From contig JAYQEA010000028.1 of NCBI GenBank assembly GCA_038138625.1, positions 1 to 37,030 on the forward strand: a DNA stretch of 37,030 bases, in the 5' to 3' direction. A model generated the notes under the pieces. That model searched no databases and was not told where the DNA came from. It was given only the letters and a program-made list of their open reading frames with translations. The translations under genes and the position numbers were made by a program. Every line of letters starts with the position of its first letter. The first letter of the stretch is position 1. This DNA is from JAQXDR01 sp038138625. GTDB lineage: Bacteria > Pseudomonadota > Alphaproteobacteria > Rhodobacterales > Rhodobacteraceae. Below are positions 7,649 to 14,657 of the stretch, piece after piece.

Positions 7649-8364
7649 AAGGTTCCATTTATCCACTCCGCCGTCGACAGCCGCGCACGGTTTTTTTTCT
7701 GTCCACGGCGGCAGTTCCGCTCGTGTTTTGGCTGCTTCGCGGCGACGCGAGTAACGTTCTGGCTGCGCTGATTGGCCTTGGCTTGTTTCTTGGCGGTGGG
7801 TATTGCCTGTTTCGCGGTGTGCAAAGACCACGTCGCTGGCCTGCAAAGTCCCTTGGTGCTTTGCTGATAGGCGCGACTGTTTTGCTGCTGACGTTATTTC
7901 GCGGGGTTCCTATTTGGGGCGCCACAGGTTTGGCGTTATTGGCTATAGCATTAACGATACATGGATTTGGATCTGATCCGCTTTTGACGTTTCGTTTGCG
8001 ATTGCGGCGCGAAGCCACAGAAACAGGATACAAGATTTTTTTAGCTGCGCAGCGCGTGTTAAATCTGTTGCCTGAACAGGTGGCCCCTCTTGAAGAGGCT
8101 GATGTTTTATCACGCACATTGTCGTTCCGGCAGGCTATTTTGGACCGGATGGCCGAGGAGCCAACCCTGATTGAGGCGGCAACGCCTGCCCTTCGGCAGG
8201 TTCTGACCGAGGTCGCAAATGCCACGGAAGTCTTTACACAGGCTTATGCAGAAGAACCCGATTCACAACTTAAAGCCACATATCTGTTGTTGTTGTCAGA
8301 TCTTTCTGAGGCCTTTGACCTGACATTTAATAAATTATCTGAATTACCTGTGCCTGCGCCGTAA
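7645..8364 (+). CDS. Divergent XpaC-like membrane protein (paralogue of the next large gene)
   Basis: A 239-aa protein starting at the GTG 7645 that overlaps the preceding stop. An upstream frame open from 7579 is overlapped by the 67-aa gene and is not used. Four hydrophobic segments (about residues 15-31, 36-57, 67-85, 88-106) lead straight into FGSDPL (108-113) and a mostly helical, charged cytoplasmic-type domain ending near residue 235. The bona fide XpaC at 8603 has the same order: two helical pairs, a basic/proline linker between them, then FGLDPL right after the fourth segment and a helical tail (LLSDLSEAF here, LLGDLEVSF there). I infer a diverged tandem paralogue. The biochemical role of XpaC proteins is not settled. 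Confidence 0.68.
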   Translation: MKGSIYPLRRRQPRTVFFLSTAAVPLVFWLLRGDASNVLAALIGLGLFLGGGYCLFRGVQRPRRWPAKSLGALLIGATVLLLTLFRGVPIWGATGLALLAIALTIHGFGSDPLLTFRLRLRREATETGYKIFLAAQRVLNLLPEQVAPLEEADVLSRTLSFRQAILDRMAEEPTLIEAATPALRQVLTEVANATEVFTQAYAEEPDSQLKATYLLLLSDLSEAFDLTFNKLSELPVPAP

Positions 8365-8509
8365 TCCGGGCGTGCCCAAGTTATTTATCCAGATTCTGCG
8401 TGTATATAATCTGACAATGTCTTAAACAGCTTTTTCGCGCGTGCCTCTGGAATGCGTGCGTGGAAACACCTAAGTTTTAGCCATTGACGATGATGCGAGG
8501 ACCCCGCCA

Positions 8510-8599
8510 GTGTCTGGCAGAAGTATTCAGAAATACGCCTACATTCTTTTGATCGTTTTGGTCTTTGGAGTTGTGACCGGTTTGCTGGGGGGGCTGTGA
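8510..8599 (+). CDS. 29-aa single-span membrane peptide between the two XpaC-like genes
   Basis: GTG at 8510 to TGA at 8597-8599 encodes VSGRSIQKYAYILLIVLVFG and nine more residues. This is a basic N-terminus and one strongly hydrophobic segment ending in glycines. A GCGAGGA ribosome-binding site lies 8 bp upstream of the GTG, and xpaC starts three bases after the stop. The composition, the site and the tight spacing support a real microprotein, though it is below usual annotation cut-offs. It occupies the same position relative to xpaC as the 67-aa protein does to the XpaC-like paralogue. Confidence 0.55.
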   Translation: MSGRSIQKYAYILLIVLVFGVVTGLLGGL

Positions 8600-8602
8600 T
8601 CC

Positions 8603-9490
8603 ATGGCGAAACGCTACGGAGGCACATTCAGCCCTGAAAAGGCTGGCAGCCAAACCCCGCCAGATACCAAAGCAGCCTATCGGGGTGCCCGCCCGCGGAA
8701 AGCTGGCGCACGTTCCAATATCATGTTTGTGCCACCCGTGGTCCTTGCTGTCACATCCGTGATGTCCGGCGCTGTGTCGATGGTGACAGGACTGGTCGCT
8801 GCCGCACTCTTGCTGCTAGGGGCATGGTTGTTACGCGAAGGCTTGACCGGTGAGGCTGCGTATGACGCGCGTCGGGTTGCCAAGCGCCCTGCAATTCCCC
8901 GCAAGATTTTTGGCGCGGTCTTTACAGGTATCGGTATCGCTGGTGCGGCATGGCGGAACGACCCGTCGATCTTAGCTGCGGTTTTATACGGTGGTTCAGC
9001 GACAGTCCTGCAGCTTGCAGCCTTTGGTCTCGATCCATTGCGTGATAAGCAGTTGACCGGTGTTGATAGCTTTCAACAAGATCGCGTGGCCCGTGTTGTG
9101 ACTGAGGCCGAGGCGCATCTGGCACAGATCACGCAGGCTGTCGCACGGGTTGATGACCGACGCATTCAAGCACGTCTTGAACGATTTACCGATCAAGTGC
9201 GCGACATAATTCGCACTGTAGAAGAAGATCCGCGCGATCTAAGTGCGGCAAGAAAGTTTCTAGGTGTGTATTTAAATGGTGCAAAAGAGGCTGCTTTGAA
9301 ATTTGCGGACGTTCAAGAGCGGTCGGGCGACCCAGACGCGAAGCACGCTTTCGAAGCATTGCTTGGTGATTTGGAAGTAAGCTTTGGACGCAAGCTAGAA
9401 CAGCTTCTGCTAGATAATGCGCAAGATCTGAATATTGAAATTGACGTATTGCGGGAACGGCTACAGCGCGAAGGTCTGCGACTGGACTAA
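8603..9490 (+). CDS. xpaC: XpaC family membrane protein (5-bromo-4-chloroindolyl phosphate hydrolysis family)
   Basis: A 295-aa protein. A basic, proline-rich N-terminus (1-39) is followed by hydrophobic segments at about 41-58, 59-78, 100-118 and 122-140, the motif FGLDPL (141-146), and a long charged helical C-terminal domain. XpaC proteins are named after a Bacillus hydrolysis phenotype; a direct catalytic role is doubtful and no catalytic motif is visible. In Bacillus subtilis xpaC is followed by the TelA homologue yaaN, the same pairing as here (telA starts 29 bp downstream). The likely role is the membrane partner of TelA in envelope stress or toxic-anion tolerance (inference). Confidence 0.8.
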   Translation: MAKRYGGTFSPEKAGSQTPPDTKAAYRGARPRKAGARSNIMFVPPVVLAVTSVMSGAVSMVTGLVAAALLLLGAWLLREGLTGEAAYDARRVAKRPAIPRKIFGAVFTGIGIAGAAWRNDPSILAAVLYGGSATVLQLAAFGLDPLRDKQLTGVDSFQQDRVARVVTEAEAHLAQITQAVARVDDRRIQARLERFTDQVRDIIRTVEEDPRDLSAARKFLGVYLNGAKEAALKFADVQERSGDPDAKHAFEALLGDLEVSFGRKLEQLLLDNAQDLNIEIDVLRERLQREGLRLD

Positions 9491-9518
9491 GCCGGCCTGT
9501 ACGAAAAAGGGACAACAG

Positions 9519-10718
9519 ATGTCAAAAGAAATCAGTGAAAAGGCGCGTGCAGTAACGGCTATTGTCGACGAAGTCGCCGGTTCGGGTTTGGTCATTCCAA
9601 CGGAACCTGGAACGATTGTGCCATTGACGCAGGCCGACCCGTCTACAACGACCGAAATTAAATCACGTATATCTGAAATCGATATGACCGATAGTCAGTC
9701 GATCATAACATTCGGCTCTGCTGCCCAAGCCGAACTTCAGGAAATCAGCCAGGCGATGCTTGCTGATGTCAAAAACAAAGATGTCGGGCCAGCAGGCGAT
9801 TCTTTGCGTGATATTGTCACCACCATCAGAGGCTTTTCGGTCAGTGAGCTGGATGTGCGTCGCAAACAGAGCTGGTGGGAAAAGCTGATGGGGCGTGCGG
9901 CACCGCTGGCCAAATTCACTGCCAAATACGAAGAGGTCCAAGGCCAGATTGACCGGATCACGGACAACTTGCTGGATCATGAACATACCCTATTAAAAGA
10001 TATCAGGGCATTGGATTTGCTGTATGAAAAGACGCTCGGATTCTATGAGGAACTGGCGCTTTATATTGCGGCTGGGGACGCTAAGCTTGGTGAGCTTGAT
10101 GACACGTCAATCCCTGCGAAAGAGGCAGAAGTTGCAGCTGCCGAAGCGGACGATCAGGTGATGAAAGCGCAAGAATTGCGGGATTTGCGGGCAGCACGGG
10201 ACGATCTTGAGCGTCGGGTTCATGATCTGCGATTGACACGTCAGGTCACCATGCAATCGCTGCCATCAATCCGGTTGGTGCAGGAAAACGACAAGTCTCT
10301 GGTCAGCAAGATCAATTCCACATTGGTAAACACAGTTCCGCTTTGGGAAACCCAGCTGGCACAGGCAGTGACCATTCAGCGTAGCTCCGAAGCGGCGGCG
10401 GCCGTAAAAGAGGCCAACGATCTTACAAATGAGTTGCTTACCTCAAATGCTGCAAATCTGCGGCAGGCTAACCAATCTGTGCGTGGGCAGATAGAGCGGG
10501 GCGTTTTCGATATCGAGGCGGTAAAAGCTGCCAATGCTGATCTGATCGGTACGATACAAGAAAGCCTGCAAATTGCGGATGACGGCAAACGGGCTCGTGC
10601 TGCGGCTGAGGAAGAGTTAAAGAAAATGGAAGCAGATTTGCGCGACACGCTGGCGTCAGCCAAGCGACAACAGGGCAATGTTGGGACTGCCGAGGCCCCC
10701 TCGAAGCCATCAACCTAA
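9519..10718 (+). CDS. telA: TelA family toxic-anion resistance protein
   Basis: A 399-aa soluble, strongly alpha-helical protein of the TelA family (Pfam PF05816), linked to tellurite tolerance and, in Firmicutes, to cell-envelope stress. Family-like blocks include KQSWWEKLMGRAAPLAKF, RITDNLLDHEHTLLKDI and LDLLYEKTLGFYEEL. Long heptad-rich stretches (about 225-270 and 335-385) suggest coiled coils. The ATG at 9519 is chosen because AAGGGA lies 6 bp upstream; the open frame to 9435 overlaps xpaC. The lipoprotein gene starts one base after its stop. No terD or terC homologue is adjacent. Confidence 0.88.
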   Translation: MSKEISEKARAVTAIVDEVAGSGLVIPTEPGTIVPLTQADPSTTTEIKSRISEIDMTDSQSIITFGSAAQAELQEISQAMLADVKNKDVGPAGDSLRDIVTTIRGFSVSELDVRRKQSWWEKLMGRAAPLAKFTAKYEEVQGQIDRITDNLLDHEHTLLKDIRALDLLYEKTLGFYEELALYIAAGDAKLGELDDTSIPAKEAEVAAAEADDQVMKAQELRDLRAARDDLERRVHDLRLTRQVTMQSLPSIRLVQENDKSLVSKINSTLVNTVPLWETQLAQAVTIQRSSEAAAAVKEANDLTNELLTSNAANLRQANQSVRGQIERGVFDIEAVKAANADLIGTIQESLQIADDGKRARAAAEEELKKMEADLRDTLASAKRQQGNVGTAEAPSKPST

Positions 10719-10719
10719 G

Positions 10720-11703
10720 ATGGGGCAGCACGACCGGTTTTTCAGGTATCTGTGCAGCGGATTTCTGGGCTTGTTTTTGGTGGGTTGTGCAGAAACGATC
10801 CCCTTGCCAAACCCTGATGGCAGCCCGTTGATGACGGCGGCCGGTTCTCCCGAAGCGGCGATAGTGTCTTTGCCGGCGTCGCCCCGATCGCTTGCCAGTC
10901 AAAATCTGGCCCGGCATTATCATCAAATGGAACGCGGCCTGATCGCAAGTGGGGATCTGCGCCGCAACGGCGGAGAAGACATTCCTGTAGATGCCACGCG
11001 GCTTGTTGAAAGTTTTGCTGAAGTGGCGCTTCGTAATGAATATGCACCCGGACAAGGGTTGGAAACGGCGCGTTCTTCGCTGCGCCCTGTTCGGCGTTGG
11101 GCGGCCCCTGTGCGCGTGTCCTTGACCTTTGGCTCAGGTGCGCCGTCTGACATCCGGCGGGGCGACAGGCTTTTTGTTGCCCAAACGGTGACGCGCCTGA
11201 CACGGATCACAGGTCATTCAATTTCTTTGACAGAACGCAACCCCAACTTTCATGTCTTCGTTGTTGGACGCGATGATCGCGAAACACTGCTGGAGCGTGT
11301 ACAGATTTTGTCACCCGGATTACAGTTGGCAACCCTGTCGCTCTTGTCTCAAATGCCCCGCGACGTACAGTGCCTTGTCTTTACACGCGAGGACACCGGT
11401 ACCAAGAATACAATCACTCAGGCTGTCGCCGTTATCCGTGCAGAGCTGGGACCGGTGATGCGTCAAAGTTGTTATCACGAAGAGATCGCTCAGGGATTGG
11501 GATTGTCTAATGATAGCCCGTTGGCACGTCCATCCGTGTTCAATGATGATGACGAATTTGCATATTTGACGCACTTGGATGATGATCTTTTGCGCCTTCT
11601 CTACAATCCCGGTATGCCGCCGGGACTTGCGCCTGGGCAGGCCCGCCAGCGTGCGCGTGCTCTTGCCAATACATTACGCCCACCTTTATCCGAAGGATTC
11701 TGA
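10720..11703 (+). CDS. DUF2927-type lipoprotein with an HEExxQ motif
   Basis: A 327-aa predicted lipoprotein. It has a basic N-terminus, a hydrophobic core, and lipobox LVGC with C23 as the lipidated residue; A24 at +2 favours outer-membrane sorting. The C-terminal half carries SCYHEEIAQGLGLSNDS (H253, E254, E255, Q258) and then DDDEFAYLTHLDDDLLRLLY, as in DUF2927 proteins. The motif resembles a minimal metal-binding protease motif but lacks the second histidine of HEXXH, so catalysis is uncertain. The ATG at 10720 is one base after the telA stop, and the SPFH gene follows after two bases. It would place one component of this cluster at the outer membrane or periplasm. Confidence 0.75.
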   Translation: MGQHDRFFRYLCSGFLGLFLVGCAETIPLPNPDGSPLMTAAGSPEAAIVSLPASPRSLASQNLARHYHQMERGLIASGDLRRNGGEDIPVDATRLVESFAEVALRNEYAPGQGLETARSSLRPVRRWAAPVRVSLTFGSGAPSDIRRGDRLFVAQTVTRLTRITGHSISLTERNPNFHVFVVGRDDRETLLERVQILSPGLQLATLSLLSQMPRDVQCLVFTREDTGTKNTITQAVAVIRAELGPVMRQSCYHEEIAQGLGLSNDSPLARPSVFNDDDEFAYLTHLDDDLLRLLYNPGMPPGLAPGQARQRARALANTLRPPLSEGF

Positions 11704-11705
11704 CC

Positions 11706-12818
11706 ATGCCCATCTGGGATTTTCTGAGCGGCCAATTCATTGATGTTATCCACTGGACGGATGATACACGCGATACCATGGTTTGGCGGTTTGACCGACA
11801 AGGTCATGAGATCAAATACGGTGCCAAGCTGACCGTACGCGAGGGGCAGGCGGGCGTATTTGTGCACGAAGGCCAGGTGGCAGATGTCTTTACGCCAGGA
11901 CTGTACATGCTGGAAACAAACAACATGCCGGTTATGACCTCGTTGCAGCATTGGGATCACGGGTTTCAATCTCCTTTCAAGTCCGAGGTCTATTTCGTCA
12001 ACACCACAAGGTTTTCGAACATGAAATGGGGTACCAAAAACCCCATTATGTGTCGTGACCCTGAATTTGGACCGGTGCGCTTGCGCGCCTTTGGTACATA
12101 TACAATCCGGGTTTCGGATCCGGCAAAGTTCCTAACAGAGATAGTGGGCACGGATGGCAATTTCACTGCTGATGAGATCAGCTATCAAATTCGCAACATT
12201 ATCGTTCAGGCCTTTAGTCAAAGCATTGCCCAGTCTGGTATACCGGTGCTGGACATGGCGGCAAACACCGCTGATGTCAGCAAACTGGTTGCAGACGCCA
12301 TTGCGCCCACGATCGCCGGATATGGGCTGGAATTGCCTGAACTTTACATTGAAAATATTTCTCTGCCACCTGCAGTTGAAAAAGCTATGGATGCCCGCAC
12401 ATCGCGGGGTCTTGCCGGCAACCTTGATGATCATATGAAATGGAAAGCGGCCGAAGCTATGGGACAGCCTGGCTCAGCTGCCGGTGGGGCGATGGAAATG
12501 GGCTTTGGTGCCCAGCTTGGCATGTCTATGGCTCAGCAGCAGACAGGTGGACCATGGGGTGGCGCACCGCAGCCTGCGTCTGCGGCACCGCCCCCGCCGC
12601 CGCCCGTCGAACACGTGTGGCATATTGCCGAGAATGGCCAGACATCTGGACCCTACTCAAAGGCGCGTCTCGGCCGTATGGCCAGCGACGGGCAGTTTAG
12701 CCGGGACACTTTCGTTTGGACAGCAGGGCAAGATGGTTGGAAGCGCGCCTCAGACGTGACCGAATTGGCGCAACTTTTTACAATCATGCCTCCACCGCCT
12801 CCTCCACCAGTCGGATAG
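11706..12818 (+). CDS. SPFH-domain protein with C-terminal GYF_2 domain (YdjI-like)
   Basis: A 370-aa protein. Residues 1-235 form an SPFH/virion-core-like domain (KLTVREGQAGVFVHEGQVAD, FTPGLYML, RLRAFGTYTIRVSDPAKFL, LELPELYIENISLPPAVEKA). A Gly/Ala/Gln-rich low-complexity stretch (about 250-294) leads to six prolines (295-300) and a GYF_2 domain (about 303-352, VWHIAENGQTSGPYSKARL, then WTAGQDGWKRASDV). The protein ends in seven prolines plus VG. Bacillus subtilis YdjI is a comparable SPFH protein that recruits PspA to membranes. The zinc-ribbon gene follows after four bases, as zinc-ribbon and SPFH genes are neighbours in ydjFGHI. A scaffold that organises a membrane complex is the likely role. 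Confidence 0.85.
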   Translation: MPIWDFLSGQFIDVIHWTDDTRDTMVWRFDRQGHEIKYGAKLTVREGQAGVFVHEGQVADVFTPGLYMLETNNMPVMTSLQHWDHGFQSPFKSEVYFVNTTRFSNMKWGTKNPIMCRDPEFGPVRLRAFGTYTIRVSDPAKFLTEIVGTDGNFTADEISYQIRNIIVQAFSQSIAQSGIPVLDMAANTADVSKLVADAIAPTIAGYGLELPELYIENISLPPAVEKAMDARTSRGLAGNLDDHMKWKAAEAMGQPGSAAGGAMEMGFGAQLGMSMAQQQTGGPWGGAPQPASAAPPPPPPVEHVWHIAENGQTSGPYSKARLGRMASDGQFSRDTFVWTAGQDGWKRASDVTELAQLFTIMPPPPPPPVG

Positions 12819-12822
12819 CGTA

Positions 12823-13959
12823 ATGACCCGGCCCCCTGTGCCGCCTGCAACGCGGACACCGACGGAAGAGTTCAGGTGTCCGTGCAGACATTGTGGGTCG
12901 GACATGCGCTTTAATCCCGAAACTGCCGGACTGTCTTGCGATCATTGCGGATCAACAGAAGATCTGCCATCCCTTGGGCCATGGGCCAAAGCGGCGGGAA
13001 ACAGGACATCTGTTGGGCGTGAACATGACATACGTCAGTTTTTATCAACACAAGAAGCGGCTGAGGATATCGAAGAAATCCGGGTGACTGTATGTTCGAG
13101 CTGTGCGGCGCAGGTCACACTGGACGGTGCCATACATGCCAAGGAATGTCCGTATTGCGCGACACCTCTGGTGGCAGATACCGGCACGCATCGCCATATC
13201 AAACCGCAGGGTCTGTTGCTTTTTATTCTGGATCAGGAGGCAGCTTTGGCGGCCATGCGAGACTGGTTGGGTAGCCTTTGGTTCGCACCTCAAAAGTTGC
13301 AGTCTTATGCCAGAGGTGGTCGAAGGATGCAGGGAATCTACACACCATTCTGGACGTTTGATGCCGCAACCAAGACACGCTACTCTGGACTGCGTGGTCG
13401 TAATTATTTTGTCACAGTTCAGCTGGCTGGCGGAAAATCAAGGCGCGAGCAACGCACGGATTGGAGACCGGTATCAGGCCAAGTGACCCGACGTTTTAAT
13501 GATATTCTCATACTCGGGTCAAAAGCGCTGCCAAAATGGATTGTGGATAATCTACAGCCTTGGGATCTGAGGGCTTTGCGACCCTACCAACCCGAGGCTC
13601 TTTCAGGGTTTCAGGCCGAAGGCTATACGGTGTCTTTGTTGGATGGGTATGAATACGCCAAGATTCACATAGACCAAAAGATCAAGCAGGACATCCGGCA
13701 GGATATCGGTGGGGATCATCAACGGATCTCAGAGCGTTACACACAAGTCGATAGTGTAACCTTTAAACATATTCTGTTGCCACTATGGGTTGCTGCTTAC
13801 AAATACAACGGACGCAGTTATCGGTTCGTTGTGAATGCTCAGACTGGTAAGGTTCAGGGCGAGCGACCTTGGTCTGTTCTGAAAATCCTTGCCGCCGTTG
13901 TTTTGGGACTGGCCGTAGTTACAGGTGCAGCGTATTTCCTAGGTGTCGCTGCCATGTAA
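12823..13959 (+). CDS. Double zinc-ribbon protein with C-terminal membrane anchor (YdjG-like)
   Basis: A 378-aa protein with two four-cysteine zinc ribbons near the N-terminus: C21/C24 with C39/C42 (CRHC, CDHC) and C91/C94 with C109/C112 (CSSC, CPYC). A central beta-rich region follows (about 125-340, with GIYTPFWTFDA and KHILLPLWVAAYKYNGRSYR), then one membrane span at about 352-376. Automatic annotation of such proteins is often 'TFIIB-type zinc ribbon' or 'primosomal protein N-prime', but no helicase motif is present. Position and layout match the YdjG-type partner of SPFH proteins. It is the last gene of the cluster; 698 bp without a convincing gene follow. Confidence 0.8.
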   Translation: MTRPPVPPATRTPTEEFRCPCRHCGSDMRFNPETAGLSCDHCGSTEDLPSLGPWAKAAGNRTSVGREHDIRQFLSTQEAAEDIEEIRVTVCSSCAAQVTLDGAIHAKECPYCATPLVADTGTHRHIKPQGLLLFILDQEAALAAMRDWLGSLWFAPQKLQSYARGGRRMQGIYTPFWTFDAATKTRYSGLRGRNYFVTVQLAGGKSRREQRTDWRPVSGQVTRRFNDILILGSKALPKWIVDNLQPWDLRALRPYQPEALSGFQAEGYTVSLLDGYEYAKIHIDQKIKQDIRQDIGGDHQRISERYTQVDSVTFKHILLPLWVAAYKYNGRSYRFVVNAQTGKVQGERPWSVLKILAAVVLGLAVVTGAAYFLGVAAM

Positions 13960-14657
13960 GCGATTGCGTCTGCGAAAGTTTCAGAACCTATGCTCTGGAA
14001 ATGATTCTCCCTTAAGGGGAAACGCTGTGTTTCTAGCGGCCAAGTGGATAAGTTATTGGTAAAAATGTGGCAAACTACAGGCGAATGCCGTTTGCCGTGT
14101 TGATTTGCTGATAGGTGTCGGAGCTCTTTGGTATAGTTTTTCCTCAGGTTGCAGTTTCTTTTTACATGCAACTATTCCTACACATCTGATAATAAATAAA
14201 AAATTTAATACCCTCCAAAAGGAACCTAAGGTGAGGCTGATTAAAAAATTTTTAAGGCAAAAAAACTGCGTAATTCGGCATACTGCTGCCCAATTTCGAG
14301 AGAACACTGGCATGGTTACAGTTTGGTTAATGACCCAGTGTTGTGTTTGGAAATGCTATGAAAACAATTAGTAAAAAAATTGTTCGGGACTCTGTTTCCC
14401 CGTCACACGCACCAGGCGTGCAGGCAATACGGACAGCGATGACCATGCACAGTATGTCGTTAACTGCGACGACGACCAACACACCGAACTCACAATTGAT
14501 CGGTAAACCATAGTGGTTCTTTTTGTCGGGTTTCATGAGATTGATCTGCGTCCGGCAACGTGTTGAGCCCGCAGCGCCGGGTCTGACAAGGCGTTTTAAC
14601 CAATCATTAGGAAAGAATTTGATCCAATTCGTTGAAGTCAGTTAACCTATAAAGGTT
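13960..14657. other. AT-rich intergenic stretch, 698 bp
   Basis: This stretch is visibly richer in A and T (especially 14100-14400) than its flanks. It contains the hexamer inverted repeat GTTGCA (14148-14153) / TGCAAC (14167-14172) and the palindrome CCCTTAAGGG near 14010. A few short frames exist, including one of 51 codons listed separately, but none resembles a known family. It probably holds the promoter of the 539-aa protein. Confidence 0.5.
14358..14513 (+). CDS. Doubtful 51-aa ORF in the AT-rich stretch
   Basis: ATG 14358 to TAG 14511-14513 encodes 51 residues that start MKTISKKIVRDSVSP and are rich in Ser, Thr and Met. A weak TGGAA site lies just upstream. No family is recognised and no hydrophobic or other domain is visible. 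It could be a chance frame. Confidence 0.22.
   Translation: MKTISKKIVRDSVSPSHAPGVQAIRTAMTMHSMSLTATTTNTPNSQLIGKP

Noticed and set aside
12823..13959. Primosomal protein N-prime / helicase-type annotation suggested by the zinc ribbons
   Set aside because: There are no Walker or helicase motifs; the cysteine pairs plus a membrane anchor fit a YdjG-type protein.
14105..14371. 88-codon frame in the AT-rich stretch, with a VRLIKKFLRQK segment that recalls small pilin leaders
   Set aside because: No hydrophobic pilin helix follows, composition is odd (many Cys and Trp at the end), and the resemblance is too weak to call even a pseudogene.
14327..14536. 69-codon minus-strand hydrophobic frame
   Set aside because: No ribosome-binding site and it opposes another weak frame; AT-rich sequence readily gives hydrophobic chance frames.
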